Assembly: GCF_018687895.1 (NCBI RefSeq)
Contig: NZ_CP061307.1
Location: 124,001 to 188,000, forward strand
DNA: 64,000 nt
Origin: Polynucleobacter sp. JS-JIR-II-50
GTDB taxonomy: Bacteria; Pseudomonadota; Gammaproteobacteria; Burkholderiales; Burkholderiaceae
Reading direction: 5' to 3'
How positions within the stretch are numbered: position 1 is the stretch's first letter; the number at the start of each line of letters is the position of its first letter. The position numbers and the translations under genes were made by a program. The notes beneath the pieces are model-generated. The model did not search any database. It was not told where the DNA came from and saw only the letters and a program-made list of their open reading frames with translations. Below, piece by piece: positions 1 through 9,128 of the stretch.

Positions 1-18
1 ATCAATTAGAATTTTCAT

Positions 19-1890
19 ATGCATGCACTGATTAATAATTTGATGACCCTGGCTGTTGGCTATCTCCAAAATGGGGATTTAGTTGGTGCGGAAAAATTAT
101 TAAAACAGTCTCTGACTGTAGCCCCCAGAAATTCAGAGGCATTGCGCTTGTTGGGAGTGACGTATGCCTTCAAAAAGGATTTGCAGGAGGCATTAAAAGC
201 GCTAGATAAGGCAATCAAGATCGATCCTAACAATTGGCTAGCCCATAGCAATCGCGGTAATGTTCTAAAGGATCTTAATCAATTTGATGCGGCATTAAAA
301 AGCTATGACAGGACTATTGCTTTGCAGCCAAGCTATGCCGAGGCTTACAACAATAAAGGCAATCTTTACCAAGATCTGAAACGATATGAAGAGGCGATCA
401 GAAGCTATGATCAGGCAATTGCTTTGCAGCCAAATTATGCTGAGGCATATAGCAATGCAGGTAACGTCCTTAATAAATTAAATTTACTTGATTTATCTTT
501 AAATGCGCATGAAAAAGCAATGCATTTAGGTGGAGATAATGTAGCTGCCTATATAAGCTGCAAGATGCAACTATGCGATTGGGGTGGAATTCAGGAGCAA
601 CTTCAAAAAATAGAGAATGGCGATATTGCGCGTAAAGATTTATTTTACCCATTTCATGCCTTGTCCATCTGCAATTCCCCTGATGTGCTCAAAGATGTTA
701 CCGAGTGCTATATGAGGTCTCAATATCCAGACAAAAGAGAACTGCGTGAGTTTGATAAAGCCATAAAAAATGAAAAAATTCGTATTGGATACTTTTCGCC
801 AGATTTTAGAAATCATGCCGTCTCATTTTTGATCGCTGGATTAATTGAGGCGCATGATAAGGATAGATTTGAGTTAATTGCCTTTTCTATGGGTGCAGAT
901 GAGTCTGATGAAATGCGCGAACGCCTAAAAGGCAGTTTCAATCAATTTATAGACATATCTTCAAAAAGCGATCTTCAGGCTGCTAAGCTGGTAAGAGAGA
1001 TGAAAGTAGACATTGGAATTGATCTTGGTGGGATTACGCAGAACTCGCGCCCGAGTATTTTTGCTTATCGCGCAGCCCCAATTCAGATTGGCTATCTTGG
1101 TTATTTGGGTACTATGGGCGCTCCATATTATGACTACATCATTGCTGATGAGGTCATTATTCCCGCGGAATACAGAGATGCATATTCAGAAAAAATCATC
1201 TATCTTCCAAGCTATCAAGCGAACGATCCTAAGCGCGAGATTTCAGATCGGATATTTACTAGAGAAGAGTTTGGAATTCCAAAAGAGTCATTCGTTTATT
1301 GTTGTTTTAACAATAATTACAAATTTACCCCATCTATTTTGGATAGTTGGTCAAAGATCCTACTGCAGGTAGGTAAAGGTATCATGCTCCTTCATGCAGA
1401 AAGCGATACAGTTAAAAAGAATCTATTGTCTGAATTTAAAGCTCGCGGAATCGATTCCTCTCGAATCTTTTTTGCTGAGCGCCTACCTCGAGCAGAGTAT
1501 CTATCTCGCTATCGCATAGCAAACTTATTTTTGGATACATCCCCCTACAATGCTGGGACTACTGCAAGTGATGCCCTTTGGGCTGGTCTGCCTGTACTTA
1601 CCTTCCTCGGAAGAACATTTTCAGCAAGAATGGGTGGAAGTCTATTAAGGGCCATTGGCTTGCCTGAGCTGATTTGTGATTCGCAGAAAGCGTATGAGGA
1701 CTTAGCAATTGCACTTGGACTAAATCCATCGAGATGTACTGACATCAGAGAGAAATTAGCCGCCAATCGATTGAATACACCTCTATTTGATATCAGAGGA
1801 TTTGCTGCAAGTTTAGAGCTGGGATTAAGTCAGGCGCACGAAAGACTTTTATGTGACACAGCCCCAGATCATATATTCGTTAATCCATAA
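19..1890 (+). CDS. TPR-containing O-GlcNAc transferase-like protein (SPINDLY/GT41 family)
   Basis: A 623-residue protein predicted to transfer a sugar from a UDP-sugar to protein Ser/Thr in the cytoplasm. Residues about 10-170 are tandem TPR repeats, visible as repeated A-E-A-Y-x-N-x-G-N blocks. The C-terminal half is a GT41 catalytic region: GYFSPDFRNHAVSF near 256 (OGT equivalent GYVSSDFGNHPTSH), APIQIGYLGYLGT near 355, CCFNNNYKFTPS near 430 and SPYNAGTTASDALWAGLP near 505. The ATG at 19 is the only start, because an in-frame stop lies 10 bases upstream. The next gene begins inside its last 38 bases, so the two are probably co-transcribed. Bacterial members often sit in flagellin, pilin or surface glycosylation loci. 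The acceptor here is unknown. Confidence 0.9.
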   Translation: MHALINNLMTLAVGYLQNGDLVGAEKLLKQSLTVAPRNSEALRLLGVTYAFKKDLQEALKALDKAIKIDPNNWLAHSNRGNVLKDLNQFDAALKSYDRTIALQPSYAEAYNNKGNLYQDLKRYEEAIRSYDQAIALQPNYAEAYSNAGNVLNKLNLLDLSLNAHEKAMHLGGDNVAAYISCKMQLCDWGGIQEQLQKIENGDIARKDLFYPFHALSICNSPDVLKDVTECYMRSQYPDKRELREFDKAIKNEKIRIGYFSPDFRNHAVSFLIAGLIEAHDKDRFELIAFSMGADESDEMRERLKGSFNQFIDISSKSDLQAAKLVREMKVDIGIDLGGITQNSRPSIFAYRAAPIQIGYLGYLGTMGAPYYDYIIADEVIIPAEYRDAYSEKIIYLPSYQANDPKREISDRIFTREEFGIPKESFVYCCFNNNYKFTPSILDSWSKILLQVGKGIMLLHAESDTVKKNLLSEFKARGIDSSRIFFAERLPRAEYLSRYRIANLFLDTSPYNAGTTASDALWAGLPVLTFLGRTFSARMGGSLLRAIGLPELICDSQKAYEDLAIALGLNPSRCTDIREKLAANRLNTPLFDIRGFAASLELGLSQAHERLLCDTAPDHIFVNP

Positions 1891-2587
1891 CAAGATAGGT
1901 GATGCTATAAAAGTTCAATTTATTGTAGCTACTAGAGTTAGCCTAGAAGATTTTTATTTAAAGACGGCCACGGGGAAATCTTTAGCGCTATATCAATCTG
2001 CTGAGTTGGTAGTGCATGTGTTCCCAGAAAATAAAGCGAGCTTATCTGCAATTTATAACTCGGCAATTGAGCGTTTTGCTAATGAACAGTGCATTCTCGT
2101 TTTTGCTCATGATGACCTACACATAACGGATTTTTATTGGATGCATTCTGTCTTCAATGGGCTACAACACTTTGGCATCGTGGGTTGTGCGGGAAATATT
2201 AGTAGGATACCTTTTCAGCCATCCTGGGCTTTTAAGAATCTAGATTTTGAATGGGATGCCCCGCAAAATTTGAGTGGTATCGTTGGCCACGGTAAGCAAT
2301 TCCCCCCAGAGGATTTAGCAGTATTTGGCCCCCCATTTCAGCAAGCCAAGTTGTTGGATGGACTCTTTTTGGCAGCCTTTAGTGATACTCTAAAAAAATC
2401 TAATCTTCGATTTGATGAGCGATTTAACTTTCACTTCTACGATATGGATTTTTGTCGTCAGGCAGAGTTGCTTGGAGTGAGTATGGGGACAATCCCTTTA
2501 TCGTTGGTGCATGAAAGTGGGGGTGGCTTTGGCTCTCAAGGGTGGAACGAGTTATATCAAAAGTATATTGAAAAGTGGGGTTCTTAA
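1853..2587 (+). CDS. glycosyltransferase-like protein, StrF type
   Basis: A 244-residue protein resembling the StrF-like glycosyltransferase-2 family (Pfam Glyco_tranf_2_5). Visible signs are a beta-strand then FAHDDLHI near residue 85, which looks like the metal/nucleotide-sugar DxD region, LDGLFLAAF near 165 and RFDERFNFHFYDMDFCRQA near 180-200, the usual C-terminal acceptor-side motif. The start is a GTG at 1853, inside the 3' end of the upstream OGT-like gene; I see no in-frame ATG that keeps the N-terminal strand. The stop TAA at 2585-2587 overlaps the ATG of the following methyltransferase by one base. The donor sugar cannot be told from the sequence. Confidence 0.78.
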   Translation: MTQPQIIYSLIHNKIGDAIKVQFIVATRVSLEDFYLKTATGKSLALYQSAELVVHVFPENKASLSAIYNSAIERFANEQCILVFAHDDLHITDFYWMHSVFNGLQHFGIVGCAGNISRIPFQPSWAFKNLDFEWDAPQNLSGIVGHGKQFPPEDLAVFGPPFQQAKLLDGLFLAAFSDTLKKSNLRFDERFNFHFYDMDFCRQAELLGVSMGTIPLSLVHESGGGFGSQGWNELYQKYIEKWGS

Positions 2588-3254
2588 TGTCACAAACACC
2601 TATTCATGACGCCCATAATCCCGACTTACTGAGATTAATTCCGATAACCTCAAAAAGAGTAATTGAGATTGGTTGTAGTTCTGGGGCATTAGCAAGAGAA
2701 TTTAAGAAAATTGCTCCATCTGCATTTTATTTAGGGGTTGAAATTGAACCTTCTTATGCTGAGTTGGCTAAGCGATATTGCGATGAGGCCTTAGTTTTAA
2801 ATATTGAGCAAGCCGATGATGTGTTTTGGAATTCTCAAGGGGATAAGGATTGCTGGGTTTTTGGGGATACCCTTGAGCATTTGGTTAACCCTTGGAAAGT
2901 ACTCGGGCATATCTATCAATGTCTTCCCGTAGGTGGTGTAGTGGTGGCCTGCATTCCTAATGCACAACATTGGTCTGTTCAGGCTAGATTGAGTATTGGC
3001 GATTTTCGTTATGAGGATGATGGAATTCTTGATCGAACCCATTTAAGATGGTTCACTAGGCAAACTATTATCGAGATGTTTCATCAGGCAGGCTTTGAGA
3101 TTCAAGAGGGAGTTCCTCGCATATTTGATGAGCTAGGGCGAGAGCGTTTTTGCCTATGATAGGTGAGATGGCGAAAGCGGCGGGGGCGGATCCGGAAGTT
3201 GCGATTTCAGACGCAATCCCACTTCAATATGTTATTCGGGCCATTAAAAAATAA
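2587..3254 (+). pseudogene. class I SAM-dependent methyltransferase, 3' end frameshifted
   Basis: The intact reading frame gives 190 residues from the ATG at 2587 to a TGA at 3157-3159. An alternative GTG at 2575 is less likely because the ATG interlocks with the upstream stop. VIEIGCSSGALAREF near residue 22 is SAM motif I, and WVFGDTLEHLVNPWKVL near 90 matches motif II/III of the Methyltransf_11/23 type. Just before the stop is a run of five T (3147-3151). Adding one T would join the frame to an open stretch reading P-M-I-G-E-M-A-K, then ISDAIPLQYVIRAIKK, ending at a TAA at 3252-3254. That tail looks like the normal C-terminus, so the full product would be about 222 residues. Either the gene carries a one-base deletion, the base is a sequencing error, or the short form is functional. 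It probably belongs with the two genes upstream. Confidence 0.7.
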
Positions 3255-3276
3255 AGGCTACTACTAACTTGTATTG

Positions 3277-4599
3277 TTAGTCGCTTAAGACTTTAGATCT
3301 AGTTTCTGGCAAATACTTAACTGCTATTACAGCGCTAATTGCTAAAAAGATAGTTGGATACCAAAGTCCAGCAATACTATTTCCCCATTGCTGATTTAAC
3401 CAAGTAACAATAAAAGGTAAAAGACCACCAATCCAACCTGCTGCCACGTTATGCGGAAGAGTTGCTGCGCTATTTCTAGATTTAGCGGGGAATAACTCTG
3501 CCAGTAGTGCCGTTTGTGGGCCCACTACTAGTGCGAGTATTCCTGATAGACCAATTAGCGTAAATGCGATGGCTATTGCTGAAGCTGAGCTACCTTCATT
3601 TACACCTACGCCGAGGGCTTCCAATAAATGAAAGGCCGGAAGAATGAATAGGGCACCTAATATCAAGCCGGTCAGTACAACCGGTTTTCTGCCCAATCTA
3701 TCGGAGAGCCAGCCTGCAAAAATAGTCAGCGGTAAGAGAGCAATGGTGGCATAGATACTGAGTTGATCAACCAGTATTGCTGGAATCTGCACTGTTGTTT
3801 TTAGAAAGATAGAGGTGTAGACCTGTACGCAGAAAAATAAGATTGCACCGCTTGAGGAAACGCATAGGAAAAGTAACAACATCCTTTTTCGTATTTCTGG
3901 ATCCTTAAAGTTATTGAGTAATTGCGATTCCGTTTTATGACCTTTTTCGATTAACTCTAAAAACACAGGCGTTTCTTCTAAAGCCATCCTTGCTTTAAAG
4001 GCAATTAGCAAAAGCGCAATCGAAATCCAAAATGGCACACGCCAACCCCAAGATTGAAATTCTTCTGGTGATAGCTGGCTTCTGAGTAATGCAATTTGCA
4101 AGGTGGAGAACAGAATGCCAAGAGGGCCCATGAGTTGGAGGAAGCTAGTCTTAAATCCCCTGTGCTTGGCACCGGCATGTTCGGTGAGGTAGACGGCACT
4201 TCCCCCAATTTCACCGCCAGCAGAGAGCCCTTGAAGCAATCGTAGGGCAACCAACAGGACAGGCGCCCAAATTCCGACCTGAGCATAAGTGGGTAAAAAG
4301 CCGACGCTCACAGTTGCCAGCCCCATTAACGCAATGGTGATCATGAAAACGGGTTTACGGCCGATCCGATCGCCCATAGAGCCAAATAGGGCTGCTCCAA
4401 TAGGTCTAACTACCATTCCAACGCCAAAAGTCGCTAGGCTCGCTAAAAGGGCTGTATTGGGGTTTGCTGAGGGAAAGAAGAGCGGCGCAAAAACGACTGC
4501 CAGCGTTGCAAATGTCAGGAAGTCATACCACTCTAAAAAAGTGCCAAAACAGGCTGCTATAGCGACTTTTCGATAGGAGTGGGAATTCTGTTTTGACAT
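3277..4599 (-). CDS. MFS transporter, metabolite:H+ symporter (MHS) type
   Basis: A 440-residue inner-membrane protein with about 12 hydrophobic segments. CFGTFLEWYDFLTFATLA near residues 17-34 is the family-typical first helix of the MHS group (KgtP, ProP, ShiA, citrate carriers). GSMGDRIGRKPVF near 73-85 is the MFS loop 2-3 signature, repeated in the second half as GWLSDRLGRKPVVL near 300. LLQGLSAGGEIGGSAVYLTEHA near 125 is also characteristic. It should import a small organic acid or osmolyte with protons; the substrate cannot be assigned. It stands alone and converges on the methyltransferase, 22 bases past that gene's extended end. Confidence 0.85.
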   Translation of the reverse strand: MSKQNSHSYRKVAIAACFGTFLEWYDFLTFATLAVVFAPLFFPSANPNTALLASLATFGVGMVVRPIGAALFGSMGDRIGRKPVFMITIALMGLATVSVGFLPTYAQVGIWAPVLLVALRLLQGLSAGGEIGGSAVYLTEHAGAKHRGFKTSFLQLMGPLGILFSTLQIALLRSQLSPEEFQSWGWRVPFWISIALLLIAFKARMALEETPVFLELIEKGHKTESQLLNNFKDPEIRKRMLLLFLCVSSSGAILFFCVQVYTSIFLKTTVQIPAILVDQLSIYATIALLPLTIFAGWLSDRLGRKPVVLTGLILGALFILPAFHLLEALGVGVNEGSSASAIAIAFTLIGLSGILALVVGPQTALLAELFPAKSRNSAATLPHNVAAGWIGGLLPFIVTWLNQQWGNSIAGLWYPTIFLAISAVIAVKYLPETRSKVLSD

Positions 4600-4646
4600 T
4601 AAGTTATTGATTATATTGTGTTTATTTTATTTCTTGAATATATTTG

Positions 4647-4712
4647 TTGCACAGCAGCAAAAACTTCTTGATTTGCCCTATCCCTTCAGTTACAGTTTGA
4701 TGGTGCAGTGCA
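4647..4712. promoter_or_regulatory. TGC-rich motifs upstream of phasin gene (possible PhaR-type operator)
   Basis: The 196-base gap before the phasin gene holds two TGC/GCA-rich elements, TTGCACAGCAGCAA at 4647-4660 and TGCAGTGCA at 4704-4712. PhaR repressors of phasin genes are known to bind TGC-rich, roughly palindromic sites, so these are candidates. I could not identify a convincing -35/-10 pair. A good Shine-Dalgarno GGAG lies at 4786-4789. Confidence 0.3.
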
Positions 4713-4795
4713 ATATTTAAGGTATCTACAGTTTTCCATCTCTTAAATCGTGTGCTTAATTGACAAGTTGTACCACTTAATTTCTGGAGAAATAC

Positions 4796-5380
4796 ATGAA
4801 CCAAGATCAAATCACCGCTAAATTGTCCCAAATTAACAGCAAAGGCCTCGAGGCTACATTTTCTTTGAGCGAAGCTGCTTTGGAAAATGCTCAAAAATTG
4901 GCTGAACTGAACTACGCTGCTTCCAAAGATGTTTTGGTTAACGCTCAAGACGGTATTCAACAAGTATTGACAGCTAAAGATCCTAAGCAAGTTACTGAGA
5001 TGTTAAATGCTGAAACTTTGCAATCTGCTGGCAACCAAGCTGTTGCTTACCAAAAGAAAGTTAGCAAAGTATTGCGCGATAGTAATAAAGAATTTGTAAA
5101 CGTAGTTGATGCAAGCATCGACCAGTTGCAAGATGGTTTCCAAGATTGGATCAATACTGTTGCCGCTAATGCACCTGCCGGTTCAGAAACTTTCTTGTCT
5201 TCATTCAAGACTGTATACGGTAGCGCATTGCAAGGTTTTGAGCAATTCCGCGCTGCAAGCAAAGAAGCTTTTGCCACCGCAGAAAAAACTGCTGATCAAG
5301 CAATCGAAACTGTACAAGGTCAAATCGCTCAAGTTAAGAAAGCTGCTACACCTGCATCACGTAGCCGTAAAGCTGCTTAA
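4796..5380 (+). CDS. phaP: phasin family protein (polyhydroxyalkanoate granule-associated)
   Basis: A 194-residue protein, almost wholly amphipathic helix and rich in Ala, Gln, Lys and Glu. It has a phasin N-terminus (residues 1-110, with ENAQKLAELNYAASKDVL around 30-47) and a basic, Ala-rich tail ending in ASRSRKAA. Phasins coat PHA storage granules and control their number and size. There is no signal peptide. The ATG at 4796 has GGAG seven bases upstream. It is a single-gene unit ending at a strong hairpin terminator. Several phasin paralogues per genome are common in this group, so the exact symbol is tentative. Confidence 0.85.
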   Translation: MNQDQITAKLSQINSKGLEATFSLSEAALENAQKLAELNYAASKDVLVNAQDGIQQVLTAKDPKQVTEMLNAETLQSAGNQAVAYQKKVSKVLRDSNKEFVNVVDASIDQLQDGFQDWINTVAANAPAGSETFLSSFKTVYGSALQGFEQFRAASKEAFATAEKTADQAIETVQGQIAQVKKAATPASRSRKAA

Positions 5381-5423
5381 TTGATTAAGAATTAATTAAG
5401 TATTAAGTAATAGATTTAAAACT

Positions 5424-5459
5424 AAAAACCCCGCCTAGTGCAAACTGGGCGGGGTTTTT
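5424..5459. terminator. bidirectional rho-independent terminator
   Basis: The arms AAAAACCCCGCCTA (5424-5437) and TGGGCGGGGTTTTT (5446-5459) form a GC-rich stem with an 8-base loop. It is flanked by A5 on one side and T5 on the other, so it can end both the phasin transcript (+) and the rmuC transcript (-), which converge here. Confidence 0.93.
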
Positions 5460-5470
5460 AATTATCTAAA

Positions 5471-6745
5471 TTATTCAAAATCTGCAGAGGACTCAATCAG
5501 GGGTGGAGATAGATTCTTACTGGGCTTCACGCCTAGTTCCCGCACCTTTTCAGCAGAGCGGATGAGGTTGCCCTTGCCGGTTTTTAGTTTATTGAATGCA
5601 TCGTGGTAGCTGGTTTGCGCTTGATCTAATCGTTGACCAAGTTTCTCTAAGTCATCTACAAAACCTACAAACTTATCGTAAAGATTGCCGCATTGTTTTG
5701 CGATTTCTAATGCATTGCGATTTTGATGATCCTGTCGCCATAAGTGGGCAACGGTTCGTAGCGTCGCCATGAGAGTGCTTGGGCATACCAACACAATATT
5801 TTTTGCCAGAGCTTCTTGATATAGGTTGGGCGCCGTCTTTAATGCCAGTAAGAACGCGGGTTCTATCGGTACAAACATTAAAACAAAATCAACAGAGCCT
5901 ACGCCATAGAGAGAGCTGTAATTCTTCCCTGAAAGGCCTTGAATATGCTGACGCAGTGATTGGATATGCGCCGCTAGTTCTTGCTCAGCAACTGTAGGGT
6001 CTGTAGTTTCAGCATGACGGGCATAGGCTGTAATCGATACCTTGCTATCTACAACCAGACTTCTGCCTTCAGGCAGTTTAATTACGACGTCAGGCTGCAG
6101 GCGCGAGCCATCAGCTTGGGTGTGGCTGTCTTGCACGAGATACTCTTCGCCCTTGCGAAGGCCAGAGGATTCGAGGATGGATTCCAATACTAGCTCACCC
6201 CAATTACCTTGAACCTTGGAGTCACCTTTTAATGCCTGGGTTAAAGAACGTGTTTCATCTGACATGCGCAGATTGAGATTAGCCAAGCGCTCGATTTCAC
6301 TTTTGAGGGCATGGCGCTCGCGAGCCTCATTGCTATAAGAAGTGCTGACCTGCTCTTTAAATTCAGTGAGTTTGGTTTGCAGGGGTTTTAATAGGGCGTC
6401 TAGGCTCGCTGCATTTTGTTCGGTAAAGCGCTTAGACTTGTCTTCCAGGATCTCGTTGGCTAAATTTTTGAACTGATTTGTCAAAGCTTCTTTAGCTTCA
6501 TTGAGTGATTCAATTCGGCCTAGACCTTGTTTGCGTTCAGAGTCTAGCTCTGCTTCAAGGCGAATCGCATTTTGTAGTGCTTGGTCACGCTCGGTACGTA
6601 AGCTGAGTCCTAGGGCAAGCTCTGTTTGAGCTTGCAGCTCAACACGAGCAAGGGTAGAGCGCAGGTTTAACGCATAAACTAAAAGGCCTGCACAAACTCC
6701 AAATGGCAGGCCAAATAATAGAAGAGAGCTTAAATCAAAAGTCAC
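5471..6745 (-). CDS. rmuC: DNA recombination protein RmuC
   Basis: A 424-residue protein with an N-terminal membrane anchor (about residues 6-27), a long coiled coil rich in Glu, Arg and Leu (about 30-165) and a C-terminal RmuC nuclease-like domain. Family blocks are QGNWGELVLESILESSGLRKG near 180-200, PDVVIKLPEGRSLVVDSKVS near 218-237 and FVPIEPAFLLALK near 292. RmuC limits recombination at inverted repeats. Its putative active site is in the PD-(D/E)xK-like region containing DSK. It is followed by the bidirectional terminator, and grxD lies 28 bases upstream in the same direction. Confidence 0.93.
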   Translation of the reverse strand: MTFDLSSLLLFGLPFGVCAGLLVYALNLRSTLARVELQAQTELALGLSLRTERDQALQNAIRLEAELDSERKQGLGRIESLNEAKEALTNQFKNLANEILEDKSKRFTEQNAASLDALLKPLQTKLTEFKEQVSTSYSNEARERHALKSEIERLANLNLRMSDETRSLTQALKGDSKVQGNWGELVLESILESSGLRKGEEYLVQDSHTQADGSRLQPDVVIKLPEGRSLVVDSKVSITAYARHAETTDPTVAEQELAAHIQSLRQHIQGLSGKNYSSLYGVGSVDFVLMFVPIEPAFLLALKTAPNLYQEALAKNIVLVCPSTLMATLRTVAHLWRQDHQNRNALEIAKQCGNLYDKFVGFVDDLEKLGQRLDQAQTSYHDAFNKLKTGKGNLIRSAEKVRELGVKPSKNLSPPLIESSADFE

Positions 6746-6773
6746 AGAGTCAAAGTCTTAACGAAACTCTTGA

Positions 6774-7082
6774 TTAAGCTTTAACGAGTTTTTGAAGTTC
6801 GCCAGACTGGAACATTTCGGTCATGATGTCAGAGCCACCAATAAATTCACCATTGATATAGAGCTGGGGAATTGTTGGCCAATTTGCAAACTCTTTAATG
6901 CCTTGACGAATGCCAGCATCTTCCAGGACGTTCACGGTATGGAGGTTTTCAACACCACTAGCACGCAAGATGTTGATGGCATTTCCAGAAAAACCGCATT
7001 GTGGAAACTGCGCAGTTCCCTTCATAAACAATACAACTGGGTGGCTAGTAACGATTTCTTTAATTTGAGCTTGTGAGTCCAT
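6774..7082 (-). CDS. grxD: monothiol glutaredoxin, Grx4 family
   Basis: A 102-residue glutaredoxin. The active site CGFS is at residues 29-32 and Lys21 of the conserved KGT precedes it. [20 protein letters not shown] near 68-87 forms the cis-Pro and glutathione-binding loop. CGFS glutaredoxins bind a [2Fe-2S] cluster with glutathione as a dimer or with BolA and pass clusters to target proteins. It lies downstream of prmC in the hemA-prfA-prmC-grxD order common in betaproteobacteria, separated by 108 bases, so it may have its own promoter. Confidence 0.95.
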   Translation of the reverse strand: MDSQAQIKEIVTSHPVVLFMKGTAQFPQCGFSGNAINILRASGVENLHTVNVLEDAGIRQGIKEFANWPTIPQLYINGEFIGGSDIMTEMFQSGELQKLVKA

Positions 7083-7190
7083 ATATATTCTTTCTACTAA
7101 GTGTCTACTGCGGCAGTCTTATTGCAAAGACGGTTTGAAAATAAGGTTTTATTGATTTTAAGACTTAATGTGAAAAAAGGTTATTTCAAC

Positions 7191-8033
7191 CTATTTTCTG
7201 CCTGAGACGACACGGTAATGGCCGCCCAAATCCAAATGGGTTTGAATATCCTGAAAGTCCGCTTGCTTCATGAGGGCTACAACCGCTTCTGATTGGTCAA
7301 AGCCATGCTCAACGGCAAGTAAGCCATTGGTATTTAGATGGTATTTCGCGCCTGAAATAATGTTTTCTAGGCAGGTGAGTCCGTTGCCATGATCAGTTAG
7401 GGCGGAAATCGGCTCAAAACGCAGATCGCCTTGACTTAGGTGGTGATCTTGGGATGTGATGTATGGCGGATTACTGAGAATGACGTCAAAAGAGTTATCA
7501 GCTTCTATTGCCTCGTACCAGCTTCCCTGAAAAAACTGTACTCGAGACTTCATATTTAAGAGCTTGGCATTTATTTTGGCAATATCTAGGGCTTCCATGG
7601 CTTGATCGGTTGCAGTAAGCTGCGCGTCTGGCGCTTCATGCGCAATGGCTAAAGCTATGGCACCCGAGCCCGTCCCTAAATCCAGAATTTTGGTCGGAGT
7701 ATTCAAGCGTTTGATTTCATGCAAACCAATTTCTACTAAGAGCTCAGTTTCGGGGCGCGGTATCAGTACTCCAGGAGCAACATAGAGCTCAATATTGTGA
7801 AAGCCTCTTTTACCAATCAGGTAGGCAATCGGCTCACCCTGGATTCTCTTGGATTCAAGCATTTTCCACTCTTCAAGCGCTCTAGCATTGAGCTCTAGAT
7901 CATCACGCGATAGCAAAGCAGAGCGTGGAAGTTGGTAATGCTTTTCAAGGATATAAGCCATCAGAATTTTTGTCTCAGCAGGGGAGAGTGCTGAATCGCT
8001 CAATAGAGAGCGTAGGCTCAAATCCTGATTCAC
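7191..8033 (-). CDS. prmC: peptide chain release factor N5-glutamine methyltransferase
   Basis: A 280-residue protein of normal length for the family. It methylates the GGQ glutamine of RF1 and RF2 using S-adenosylmethionine. SAM motif I is ILDLGTGSGAIALAIA at about 117-132, and the catalytic NPPY is at 188-191. The N-terminal helical domain has GEPIAYLIGKRGFHN near 67-80. It follows prfA, its substrate's gene, by 15 bases, so enzyme and substrate are probably co-transcribed. Confidence 0.96.
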   Translation of the reverse strand: MNQDLSLRSLLSDSALSPAETKILMAYILEKHYQLPRSALLSRDDLELNARALEEWKMLESKRIQGEPIAYLIGKRGFHNIELYVAPGVLIPRPETELLVEIGLHEIKRLNTPTKILDLGTGSGAIALAIAHEAPDAQLTATDQAMEALDIAKINAKLLNMKSRVQFFQGSWYEAIEADNSFDVILSNPPYITSQDHHLSQGDLRFEPISALTDHGNGLTCLENIISGAKYHLNTNGLLAVEHGFDQSEAVVALMKQADFQDIQTHLDLGGHYRVVSGRK

Positions 8034-8048
8034 GGTTTGCGTGATCGC

Positions 8049-9128
8049 TTAATTGTCACCAAGAGCAGCAAGTAACTCTGCTTGATGTTCAGATGCAAGA
8101 GCATTACAAAGATCATCGATATCGCCATCCATCATGGCATCAATTTTATAAAGCGTCAGGTTGATGCGGTGGTCGGTAATGCGACCTTGCGGGAAGTTAT
8201 AGGTACGAATGCGATCGCTGCGATCCCCTGATCCAACAAGGGACTTCCTGGTCTGTGCCTCAAGCTGATGTTTCTCACGCTCTCTAGCATCCATGATGCG
8301 AGAAACCAATACCTTCATGGCTTGTTCGCGATTGCGGTGTTGGCTGCGATCATCTTGGCATTCAACTACAGTGCCGGTAGGTAAGTGAGTAATACGCACG
8401 GCAGAATCTGTTTTATTAATATGCTGACCACCGGCACCTGAAGCGCGGAAGGTGTCGATGCGCAACTCTGCGGGATTAATTTTGACTGCCTCAAGTTCAT
8501 CCGCTTCTGGCATAACTGCCACAGTGCAGGCTGATGTATGAATGCGACCCTGCGTTTCTGTTTGTGGAACACGTTGCACACGATGACCACCAGATTCAAA
8601 CTTGAGTCGTGAGTAAACAGACTGACCAACGAGGCGAAGAACAACTTCTTTATAGCCACCTAAATCAGATTCAGCGGCACTGACCATTTCTACTTTCCAG
8701 CCTTGGCGTTCAGCAAAGCGGCTATACATGCGTAGCAGATCACCAGCAAAGAGTGCACTTTCGTCGCCACCAGTGCCCGCACGAATCTCTAAGAAAACAT
8801 TACGATCATCGTTTTCATCTTTAGGAAGTAAGAGCTTTTGTAGTGTGCCCTCAAGCTCTTCCATCGTAGCTAAAGCCTGCTTCTGCTCATCATCAGCAAA
8901 GTCCTTCATTTCGGGATCTTTGCGCATTTCCTCTGCCGCTTGGGCATCTGCCTCAGCTTGCTTGTAGAGGCCAAACTGCTCTACTACGGTAGCAATATCA
9001 GAATGTTCACGCGTGAGCTTCCGATAAGCATCCATGTCTTTGGTTGCTTCTTCGGAGGTTAATAAGGAGTTAAGTTCGGCTAAGCGCGTGTCTAGGTGGT
9101 CTAGCTTAGCCCGCATGCTGGGCTTCAT
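8049..9128 (-). CDS. prfA: peptide chain release factor 1
   Basis: A 359-residue class I release factor for UAA and UAG. The GGQ that triggers peptidyl-tRNA hydrolysis is at 233-235 in [18 protein letters not shown]. The stop-codon-reading tripeptide sits in [19 protein letters not shown] as PQT at 188-190, where Escherichia coli RF1 has PAT. Charged coiled-coil residues 1-100 form domain 1. The start codon directly abuts the hemA stop with no spacer, and prmC follows. Confidence 0.97.
   Translation of the reverse strand: MKPSMRAKLDHLDTRLAELNSLLTSEEATKDMDAYRKLTREHSDIATVVEQFGLYKQAEADAQAAEEMRKDPEMKDFADDEQKQALATMEELEGTLQKLLLPKDENDDRNVFLEIRAGTGGDESALFAGDLLRMYSRFAERQGWKVEMVSAAESDLGGYKEVVLRLVGQSVYSRLKFESGGHRVQRVPQTETQGRIHTSACTVAVMPEADELEAVKINPAELRIDTFRASGAGGQHINKTDSAVRITHLPTGTVVECQDDRSQHRNREQAMKVLVSRIMDAREREKHQLEAQTRKSLVGSGDRSDRIRTYNFPQGRITDHRINLTLYKIDAMMDGDIDDLCNALASEHQAELLAALGDN

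Noticed and set aside
4622..4990. 122-codon minus-strand ORF over the phasin promoter and 5' end
   Set aside because: Cys/Phe/Leu-rich with no motif; overlaps the well-supported phasin gene and its leader.
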